Assembly (NCBI GenBank): GCA_001414485.1
Contig: LLEY01000361.1
Span: 1-12,904, forward strand
DNA: 12,904 nucleotides
Reading direction: 5' to 3'
From: Calycina herbarum
Taxonomy: Eukaryota; Ascomycota; Leotiomycetes; Helotiales; Pezizellaceae
Positions 1 through 8,308 of the stretch are shown in pieces; position 1 is the stretch's first letter; each line of letters begins with the position of its first letter. Both the position numbers and the translations under genes were made by a program. The notes under the pieces were generated by a model that worked only from the letters and a program-made list of their open reading frames with translations, made no database searches and was not told the origin of the DNA.

Positions 1-300
1 CCAAGACCCTATAAAAATCAAGACAGATATAAAATTGTCTGTTTTTGTCCTATAAAGTTTATAGAGTACGAGGGGAGATATAAGCCTCTTCTTTCCTGTT
101 CTTATAAATAGTATATCATATGTTGTTATTAATTAATAGGTAAAAGAGTGCCTAAAAAGGGGGAAAATCTCAAAAAGCTCGGTTTACAAAAAAAGTGGGC
201 AAATTCAAGCTTAACTCGCAACTCACTGTACTCTAAGCGAGGAAAGGGGGTTCAGCTACTCACATTCATTTTCTTATATAACCCTTTTCGATTATACTAA
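1..300. other. AT-rich non-coding stretch
   Basis: No credible coding region is seen on either strand. The sequence is rich in A/T runs and TA steps (for example around 90-140) and leads directly into the isochorismatase remnant. It is most simply old decayed DNA, but no mobile-element protein or terminal repeat can be recognised in it. The missing 5' part of the isochorismatase gene, including its N-terminal catalytic aspartate region, is not found here. Confidence 0.55.
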
Positions 301-780
301 TTCATCACTCACACTATCTGGTTGAGCTGGGGCTTGAATAACGAGGACGTGAGCACGATGCCAGCGGCGACATTAAACAGTTTTGCTGGTGCATTCAATC
401 ATCCACCATCCCACCCAGAAGGAGCGTGAGGTGGGTTTGGCTCTGATCTAGGTGACGGAAAGGGGCCGCTGTCTCATGCTTGGACCTAGGAATGCACAAC
501 TTTACGACCCCCTAAACTCGGCTTACCATGCCCAAGAAGACATCGTATTCCCAAAAACGCGTGTTTCCGGGCTATGGAGGGACCATACACCATTTTTTGA
601 TGCCCTGCAAAGCCATGAAGTAAAAACTCTGCTTTTTGCTGGAGTTAATACGAATCAATGTGTTCTAGGCACTTCACTTGATTGTTACTATCGAGGTTTG
701 GATTGCATTATGTTGGAGGATTGTTGTGCTACTACTACACCGGGAGGACAAGATGTATGCATCAGAGATATCTCGGTATG
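301..780 (+). pseudogene. Isochorismatase-family (cysteine hydrolase) pseudogene, 5' truncated
   Basis: Two reading frames together resemble the middle and C-terminal part of a fungal isochorismatase-like hydrolase. Frame 1 (about 313-455) reads WLSWGLNNEDVSTMPA, then hits an in-frame TGA at 427-429 and continues with GGFGSDLGD. From about 452 the similarity moves to frame 2: GRCLMLGPRNAQLY, then PKTRVSG, with the lysine expected in this family's active site, then FAGVNTNQCVL, with the catalytic-type cysteine, then EDCCATTTPGGQDVC, ending at TGA 779-781. The N-terminal portion that carries the catalytic aspartate is absent. A stop, a frameshift and a missing 5' end make this a dead fragment. 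The family hydrolyses isochorismate or related amides; which substrate the ancestor used cannot be told. An unrecognised intron could explain the frame change near 450 but not the TGA together with the truncation. Confidence 0.75.
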
Positions 781-1287
781 ACATCCTAATGGCAACGTAT
801 ATTGACAATGCTGATGTGATAAGCGAGGATATGGTTTCGTGGTTGATAGTGTCCGTTTTACGAAATGGCAACACGAACTAAGCCACCAAAACAATACAGG
901 CTGTGCAGGCACCATAGCCAACCAAAGACGGGACTTTCTACGAGTGCAACAATTAGGCGGAGCAAGTAGAGCACATATTCTGCTATAATACTGTTATATA
1001 AGAGGAATATATAGCCTTTTTCTTCTATTGTCTGTCGATTTTCAATCTAACGCTCTCTCGTTTTAAACATTTATAAACTAAAACTACGTAGTCTTGCTCT
1101 CAAATCAATTTAAATACCTTAATTAGGGTTCAGTAGGTCAGTAAATTCAGCTTTTAGATCGTGAAAAGATTGCTCAAATAACCACGGAAGAAGTAATTTG
1201 GAAAGACATCACTGCAATAGTTATATATTGCTCTCTCTCTAGCGACTTTATAGAGAAATATAATCATATCTTCTAAAATGTAGGACA
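781..1287. other. AT-rich intergenic stretch with CT/GA microsatellite
   Basis: No coding region is supported. The segment contains AT-rich tracts (about 980-1140) and a short CT dinucleotide run near 1230-1240 with a partly complementary AGAG tract at 1252-1257 that could form a weak hairpin. On the minus strand this is the 3' flank of the chitinase gene, whose stop codon lies at 1288-1290, so its 3' UTR and polyadenylation site should fall here. I see no decisive polyadenylation signal. Confidence 0.5.
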
Positions 1288-4200
1288 TTACAGCAAGCCT
1301 TCCGTACTAATTGTAGCTGCATTTAGTTGATCAACCAACCCCCGAATAATTGTTATACCTAAATCTATTCGACCCTGACCAAGATCACCCCAATGATGCA
1401 CAATTTCTGCAAGTCCATTCTCTGCCCATGCGCGCGTGTGGCGGGTCATTTCTTCGAGGAGGTCGCGCATCCAAAGGGACCACTGTGAATTGTATAGTCA
1501 GCGCATTGAATCAGTAAAAAAAACAGGAAAGATTTTGAATTGATAGTTGGAAAAGGAAAAAGAACGTACCCAGGCCTGTAAATTTATAGTATCATCTGGG
1601 TTAACAGTGTTCCATTCCATATCCGCCTGACCGTGTATTGCGTGGATATCGTTGGCGGTCTGTACCCACCGACGGCCTCGTGGGTGATTCAAGAAATTAA
1701 AGACAACAACTGCGTTACCTAGATGGCATTGAAGTGTTAGCTGTTGGCTCATATGATTCATACACTGCAAAGCGACAGTTGACTTTTCTACTTACGAAAA
1801 GGTAATATTATTGCGGACATAGGGTCAGCAACTCCACGATGGTCATTTTTATCTAGCCAGTCTTTAAATCTGACCTCGTTAATCAATTTAAATAGCTGCC
1901 AAATCTAGAATCTGTTAGATTTTGCTCACATGAATCTATGGTGACTTACTCTGCCCTTGAACGCGTTGAAATCTTCCTCGAGTACCACGAACGGCGCTAT
2001 GTTATTGACCGATCCTAGAGCGATAGAAATTCTCACAATGTAGGTCCCAGAGTTGTCGCCTCCACGAAGGGGAGGGGCATTTGCTAGCCAATTCGGGAGT
2101 TGAATAGCTTCGGCAAAAAATCGAGGATTTATGGGTCTGAGAGGTGGAATGGCGCCAGATTGTAGCCTACCAGCTGTTATGTCTCCAAAAAATCTAGGCA
2201 TAGTGTTGAGTTCCAAGCCGTGATCATTTTCGTACCAACGGTCAGTGCCCTCCGGCTAAGGAACGTTAGTTCAATGAAAATTAGGTTTTTAGATCTTACT
2301 TACTGGTGGTACGGGGTTTGCGGGAAGCGCGCGCACCACGATTTCTGTGTCTGCGCATTCAATCCAGTCTTCAATACCCAAAGCATGGTTCATTTGATCT
2401 TCGCCCTCGGCACCATAGTTTTCCCAGTCACCAACAGAGGGGTAAGGTTGATCTTGATATGATATCGTTCGTCTGCTGGTAGCCCCAGAAGGAAGTGTTA
2501 TGGTGTAAGTGAAGAAACGAGAACCATCCACCGCCCTCTCCTCGAGCATAAAGGGTCGTCCACCTCGACGTACCTTCGTAGTCGGATATTCGACATCAAC
2601 ATCGCAAGCGAATAGGGAGGAGGACCCAGAGCCGTGACAAGCGAGGATAGAGCAGTTCAGTGGCTGCGCAAGATTCCTTGGGCAGTCGAGCGCATTTTTG
2701 AGACCTGCTAAAATAGCAGTACCATCGAAGTCGATTTGGTGGGCCGCCGGTCCAGGTTTCTTGGGGTCCCCGTCGTCCCCTGGAGCACCTGCTGCAACAG
2801 AAATGGCCGCTGGTTTGTTTCCGATAGGGATAGATTGATCGGGCTCGCCGAGCCACTGTGCAAAATGCTGGGTGCTTCCTGAAGCGTAAAGGACAGAATG
2901 GGCTGCCGAGTCGCTACCTACAGAGATGGAGAACTTCTTGTCTTTCACTTCAATTGCTGCATATGTGTCTGTCCCGGCAGTGACGTTGATACCTAAGACT
3001 GCTCCGGTATTACCAAATTTGTTGAACACAATTTCCAAGCCAGCTTCTTGAAATGTGTTGACCTTTAAACCACCATCAGTAGCGGCCTTGACCCTCCCTC
3101 TTAAACCGTTGTCTACGAAATGTAGCTCCGCGTTGCCAACTTGACTTTTCATGCTTTGAGGAACTGTCTGCTCGAGAGTCATTTGATGATCATATGCCAC
3201 TGAGAAATTTCCATCCAACTCTATGTCAGCTGTAATCATGAGCTCAGCATTGAGCCAGGGTTGCATATGAACGATGCCTGGATGGCTGAGACCACTTTTT
3301 GTGATCGCTGTCCGATATAAAGCTGCCTCTGTCTTACTTGAATCTTTGATCGCTCCGTAGGCTGAGATATCCAAATTGTAGTTGAGGTCCGTCTGAGCAT
3401 CGAAGAACGACGTGACTTCCGCTGAGGAGAAAGGAACAATGGTACCAATGAAAGTAAATCCAAATCTGTATCGAAGTCCGAATTGTCCACTTGCAGCAAT
3501 ATCCAAGTAGGCATCATTGGCTGCAGTACATGACTTTGTTACTGCAAGGACTCGCTGGTTAATTTTGCTGTTCATCGTCCCCCAAACGTTTTTGTCTCTG
3601 AAGCTCTTGAATTTGTTAGCCCACCAATCAAGTCGACCAAACCCGCGACCCTCGACACTTTTCTTCTTGAGAGCACCTGGGGTATCGACAACTCCCTTCC
3701 AGTAACCGGGTATATTGGAGTAGTCTATGCGAAGCGATATGCTCCCGCTATCCCTCCGAACGAGATTGAAGTCGTAGTCGAACACTAGCTCCATAACTGT
3801 AAAGTTGTTGTAACCAAACTCAAGAGGCAAGGTCTGGTTAGTAGATTTTCGGGTTTCGTGGCCAACAACATAAGCGCCAGGCCCGCAATTACCCGGCATC
3901 CTGAGAACTGGGTGATTGTTAGTTTGTCTGGTCTGGCGAAAATTTGGGGGCTAGGCAGGTTGAGGCGCTGAAATTAACGTACCAGTTCCAGCAATTCCTC
4001 CTAGCATCATATCGTCACAATTCGAGTCAGGTCCGTCTATTGTGCAGATATATCGTACCGTTTGCCGATGTTCTCCAGTGATTTTATCGCAGTCCAAAAA
4101 CTCCAAATGAGAGCCTTCGCGCTTGCTAACACTTGCAACAGCTTGTGGATCACCATCTATGAGAATGAATCCTACAGCGGAAGAGTCTGGATTATTCATA

Positions 4201-7200
4201 TTGCCACCGTCTGGGAATTGGATATCGTATTTTATACTGTTTGTGGCGGCGGGAACAGTTTCGAATAAATATTCTAGCTTAACGGGCGAGAATGGCTGTT
4301 CTGCTGGGGGGTTACTATGAAATGATTAGCATTGGTTTTTTTAAATCGCAAAGTATCTAGAGGCTATATCAATTGACTTGAATGAGTTCCCTCGAGACGA
4401 TAGCGGTTTCGGATATGAAGTTGGGATCGAGTATGACATACCAGCAACAAACTCTATTTCTATTATACCGGCATGTGCTTGTTCCATCGCCATATCGATC
4501 TGTCATGAGTTCAATACTTCCATCGTCTTTTCCGTCTTTATTTGTACAAGTGTTGTCGGCACAGTCGCCCTTGCCAATCCAGTGACATTTTTGAAATTGG
4601 TTAGGTTTAGGACAGCAATACTTTCGATAGCCATTAGTGGGAGGTGAGACCGGCGATCCTCCTCCATCGTCACCTTGTTCACAATCACTACGAGTATATT
4701 AGCATACATCTACGTAGGTGGAGACCGAAAGGCTTCTCGGTAATGCTTACGAAGCAGTGTAGACTTTTGTCACTTCCTCGTAATTGACAGGGCAATCTTT
4801 TGCACATTCTGCGAATTTGCACTGGTCAATCATTGCTGCCCATCGATCTGCTTTGCAGCAGAATATGTGCCACCCAGAAGTGCAGTGATGGTGACTGCCA
4901 TCGCCATCTGAGCCTCTGACACTTAACAAATTGATCTCGCCTCCGTGACATTGACCATAGCAAAGGCCGCCAGTCTCACCGCCTCGCCACTCGCAAGTTG
5001 AGGGGGCCGCTATTTTGAAATGTTAACTATCATACCACAATAAACAAAGGCGTTTTACTTACCCGTGGTAGGACAGCAAATGCTCTCCTTTCTACCTTTG
5101 CCACACACACGCTGCCCAACGCGAAGGAAGCCAGCGTTGACACCACAGCTTTGATCACCGTCCGCCTCTGAATCAAGCCAGCATTTACTTACAAAGCACC
5201 CTTTTCCATTAGACCAGCTTTGGGATATTGATGTGCCATCTGGAGAGACCTTCCCAGGAGTTTGGTGATTGAAAGTGCCAAAGTCTATATCTAGCAAGCC
5301 AGAAAGTGCAGTAAATTTCTTGTCGTCGATATCCACAGCCCAAATCATGAGGCCACCAAGTCTATAGAGCGCGGAGCACAGGAGTCAGTGTTTTGTTATA
5401 TTGATCCTAGTAAAAAGCAAAGTGACTGACCCGACAGAGTTCGCCCAATCCACCTTTTGCTTGAAAGTGTCCTTATCATCATATGAGACCTGTAAATTGT
5501 AAATAAAAGAGCAAAAATACGGAAAGTGAAAGCGTACCCATTGGTTGGTGTCGTATTGCACATACTTGACCGCAGCTTCAACGTCGTGGATTGGTGTGCT
5601 GCTACGGCGTGTGACGCCACCAGTATCCCCTCCATCCCCAAGAATGTCCTGAATCTCGAAGTAGCCCAATACCCCACCTTCCCCTGTGCAAGGCCCCTTG
5701 TTTGAAAGACCCCCAAAACTGCAGCCGGGGGTTGCACAGTTAGCATCTGTGAGTGTGAAACTGCGACCATAGAAACCAGTGCCCAAGACAACTTTTGCGG
5801 GTGAGACACCAACTCGCCACAGCAATTCAGCGGCTAACTTGATCTCTGTAAGATTATTGTGACCATGAATTATCGCCCCTATAGGGTTCAGCCTGTCCCA
5901 AAAACCATGCAAATCGTAACTTGTAAATTCTCATCAGTAAGAGTTCAATGTGGTTGGCTTTCACCTATGTGAAAATACATACCTCATCATATTTATCCAG
6001 TCAACGTAAGGTTCCATCGCGTGGAGGTCAAACCATCTACATCCAGTCAGTTGGGAAGTATTTCAAGCGTCGTCGAAGTCATATCTCACTCACTTCAAGT
6101 ACCAGTATGATGTTGGGATCGTGAAAGTTAGTCCATACTTGCGACCAGTTTTATCAAATGTTTCTCGGAGGGTCTTGACGAGGAGCACAAAGTTTGCTGT
6201 ATCTTCGAGTTTGCCACCTCGGTCGGGAGCTCCTGGATACTCCCTACTCAAAGAATTAGTGCCACCATTGAAAGAAAGTATTGCTGGATTTATTGGGGTC
6301 ATCGAAGTAAACTTACCAGTCTATATCCAGGCCATCAAATCCATACAGCCAACCCAAGATCAGCAAACAAGTCTACAACACTTGTAACGAAGATCCGGAA
6401 AACGTACTTTCATGAAAGAGACCACATTGTTGGCAAAAATCTCTCTCTTCCCTGCATCCGCAGAAATCTCACCAAAGAGCGGCTGCGTGACTGTGCCATT
6501 GTCAGAGAAGGTCCACCCTCCTACCGCAACAAATACTTCCAAGTCTCCATTGCCCGACTTGGTGGACCGGACATCAGCAACTTCCTTGAATAGCTCTGCT
6601 GGCGTTTGTGAGTCCATAGTCGTAATTTTGTAGGTGACTGGTTCAATGTATGCGAAGGCAAAATTCACATGGGTGAGACCATCCACAGGAATGCTGCTTG
6701 GCGACATCTGATGGCATTCTCTTCGCGCCCCCCAGGCTTCATAGTAGCCAACAACTCTCTTTTTAACATCGATACTGCTGCCTCCGCTGGGTGGGCTTGG
6801 ATGGCCACATCCGCTCTGACAACCATTGCCACAAAAATCATCGGTAGTGCCACAGAAACTTCGTTTGTCAGTCAAGAACATACAGAGACAGTACCGGTGA
6901 TCTGGGTGCTGGAAACTGGGCATGAGGGGGTAGATTTTGATCGATGATGTGTATTTCTGAGCCTACCCCAGGCATTGATTGAAAGCAATTGAGCAATCAT
7001 CCCACACTAAATATAGCAGTTTGAAAACACATGACGGGGAAAAAGAAAGGTTTCACACACCCAAATTCAGAACAGCAGACTTTCAAGGGGCATTCCGTTC
7101 CTGTTGGAACGGAATACCGCCCACATTCAGCAACCGCGTTGCAGTTGGAACTGCACCCGTCTCCGCAATAAGTAGGTCCTACAGGCAACAGTTAGCTATT

Positions 7201-7680
7201 GATTCAGAAGTGTTTAGTTTTACAGTATGGTTTTCAGCAGATTTGTTAATGTTTGTCAAACCCAAGATGAGGGTTTCCTCACATGTATCCTTTTTATAAA
7301 TCACGAGCCTCGCCAGAAAGGCCAAGTCATGATTGTGTATGCATCGGGTTAAAGAGGGGGCATTATAACATACCATAACCACAAAAACCGCTTACTCCAC
7401 AGCAAGCCCCATTGTGGCAAGGTCTCCCAATGTCGCAAGAAAAGTCTTCATCACGTCGAACTAAAGAGTGGTTGGAAAGAGATCTGACAGAAATATCTTG
7501 CAAAGAGGCCACATCAAGTCGATTCACAGTCTTAGCTAACAACCCCCGAGGGGCCTGATCTCTAGATGAGGAAGCAGAACTATAAATCGTGAAGACGAGC
7601 GGAAGGAGAATAAATAAAAATCCAAAAATGAGGGTGAGTGGACGTAGTCGGTCCAAAGGACTGCCCATTCGAGGAGCCAT
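1288..7680 (-). CDS. Killer-toxin-like GH18 chitinase (subgroup C type), 16-exon model, two lesions
   Basis: Secreted or surface-anchored GH18 chitinase, expected to hydrolyse beta-1,4 bonds of chitin. Exons in transcript order: 7374-7680, 7061-7178, 6408-6858, 6317-6348, 6094-6243, 5983-6036, 5538-5919, 5431-5489, 5063-5361, 4751-5009, 4442-4687, 3983-4314, 2304-3907, 1950-2255, 1570-1904, 1288-1482; about 1,709 residues. All junctions are in phase with GT-AG ends, except intron 3 (6349-6407, GT-GG) and a one-base frame break in exon 15 (near 1788-1796). Start ATG 7678-7680 is in context AAAGATGG. Domains: residues 1-12 basic, 14-33 hydrophobic; RR at 75-76, a possible Kex2-type site; hevein-type chitin-binding domain at about 82-115 and a second at about 120-160; short Pro/Ser/Gly linker; GH18 at about 177-530, beginning VVGYYEAWG, with AVGGWTF and the catalytic DGLDIDWE (Glu near 304) split by intron 4, and closing with GGLMIWAVD. 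The remaining ~1,180 residues have a Cys-rich part (~530-860) and a beta-rich part, as in chitinases resembling the alpha/beta subunit of yeast killer toxin. No LysM domain is found in cis. With both lesions it may be a recent pseudogene. Confidence 0.85.
1788..1796 (-). other. Reading-frame break in exon 15 of the chitinase gene
   Basis: Exon 15 opens in frame after intron 14 (1905-1949, branch-site-like CTAAC, acceptor CTAG). It encodes a stretch beginning IWQLFKLINEVRFKDWL that ends in TAG at 1788-1790. The frame that resumes (STVALQCMNHMSQQLT, then the conserved-looking VVVFNFLNHP) is offset by one base, and no workable intron lies between them: the apparent GTAAGT donor at 1795 and the CAG acceptor at 1765 are only 31 nt apart and restore the wrong frame. 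A single lost base, a sequencing error or ribosomal slippage would each explain it. Skipping from the donor at 1949 to the acceptor at 1765 (185 nt) keeps phase 0 and bypasses the lesion. Confidence 0.7.
6349..6407 (-). other. Chitinase intron 3 with non-canonical GG 3' end
   Basis: Exon 3 ends VVSFMK followed by a good donor GTACGT at 6407. A branch-site-like GCTGAT lies 11-16 nt before the expected exon 4 start, LYGFDGLDIDW, in the correct phase. The two bases before that exon are GG (TTGG|CTG), not AG. The only AG that keeps the frame is at 6373-6374. It would make a 35-nt intron without a proper branch site and add eight residues before the catalytic strand. Retaining the intron places a stop at 6360-6362 and would give a product of about 307 residues with both chitin-binding domains but only the first part of GH18. 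Confidence 0.65.
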
Positions 7681-7837
7681 CTTTGAAAATTGAAGGTTGT
7701 AATAGTGCTAAAGTGAAAATAAACAAGTGAGGCATTGCAGAAATAAAGTAACTCCTCTACGCAGCTTATACTAAGAGGGATTTAGACACTTGTACGGAAA
7801 ATCAATAAAGAGAAAAACTATATGACCATCCAATTTT

Positions 7838-7879
7838 AAAACCAACACGAAATCTTAAAACCAGCACCAAAACCAACAC
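7838..7879. repeat. Three copies of an 11-mer, AAAACCARCAC
   Basis: AAAACCAACAC at 7838-7848, AAAACCAGCAC at 7857-7867 and AAAACCAACAC at 7869-7879; start-to-start spacing is 19 and 12 bp. They lie directly beyond the T-run that ends the tRNA-like element on the minus strand. They could be regulatory sites of the divergent promoter or the simple-sequence tail of a small retroelement; sequence alone does not decide. Confidence 0.6.
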
Positions 7880-7956
7880 AAAAACAGGGAATCGAACCTC
7901 GAAATGGTATGGTATCGGGTCGATATGTGATCATACCGAGTACAGTCCAACAACTA
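7880..7956 (-). other. tRNA-like Pol III element (A box, perfect B box, T-run)
   Basis: Read on the minus strand, an A-box-like TAGTTGTTGG (7947-7956) is followed 48 nt later by GGTTCGATTCC (7888-7898), a perfect B-box match, and then by a run of five T (7880-7884) that could terminate Pol III. Between the boxes lies a nested hairpin: GGTATG/CATACC (7932-7937 with 7906-7911) enclosing TATCG/CGATA (7921-7925 with 7913-7917). I cannot fold a standard tRNA: the T stem is mismatched and no acceptor stem pairs. A tRNA-derived SINE remnant or a decayed tRNA gene is the most likely explanation. Confidence 0.4.
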
Positions 7957-8308
7957 AATTACCATGGAGTGGATCAAAAACACAACTTAACGCTTTTGAC
8001 CCTGCAATTATGCAAAAAATGCTTGCCAAGGTGTTAATTTGACACGGGTTGCGGGCTAATGGTGGACCTCCAAAGTATTAGCGAGCCTAATATGGCAGGT
8101 GAGAAAGAGTCATAGGGACATTGTCGCTTTTTGGAGAACACTTCAAAGTAACTCGGAACATCTCGGTTATTGCTTGCAGTCACTGTGGTGTTGGATTAAT
8201 TTCCCTAATCGGAAATGTGCTCAGAAGCTTTCTTTCGCTGTTCTCCCATTTAGTCCCTGATCTGTCGGCAGTAAATTTCATGTACTGCATCTACTTCAGT
8301 TGCCCCTC

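Larger units (their letters stand above)
7681..8308. promoter_or_regulatory. Divergent intergenic region between the chitinase and LysM genes
   Basis: This 628-bp stretch separates two start codons pointing away from each other, so it must hold both promoters. On the chitinase side a TATA-like GTATAAG (minus strand, 7765-7771) lies about 90 bp upstream of the ATG; this assignment is weak. On the LysM side a pyrimidine-rich tract (about 8225-8260) precedes the start by some 50-80 bp, as is common at fungal transcription starts. An upstream ATG at 8280 opens a 26-codon reading frame (8280-8360) that overlaps the LysM start in another frame; it matters only if transcription begins above it. The middle part carries the tRNA-like element and repeat listed separately. 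Confidence 0.55.

Noticed and set aside
76..1040. Terminal repeats flanking the isochorismatase remnant (similar ATATA-AGCC-CTTCTT stretches near 76-110 and 1000-1030)
   Set aside because: The likeness is short, gapped and in low-complexity AT/CT-rich sequence, so chance is an adequate explanation.
1765..1795. A 31-nt intron (GTAAGT...GCAG) as explanation of the exon 15 frame break
   Set aside because: It is shorter than any other intron in the gene, has no room for a branch site, and joins the flanking exons in the wrong frame.
2220..4320. Plus-strand open frames opposite the large chitinase exons (2220-2462, 3517-3705, 4062-4320)
   Set aside because: They lie antisense to well-supported exons, have no recognisable motifs and end as expected for shadow frames.
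6121..6947. Plus-strand open frames (6121-6387, 6412-6633, 6669-6947)
   Set aside because: They mirror the GH18 exons; the minus strand has the catalytic motif and consistent splice sites.
7880..7965. A functional tRNA gene
   Set aside because: The B box is perfect, but the T stem is mismatched, no acceptor stem pairs and no anticodon arm can be placed.
8300..8308. An earlier start of the LysM protein at 8300
   Set aside because: The codon there is TTG; the first ATG in that frame is at 8309 and directly precedes the signal peptide.
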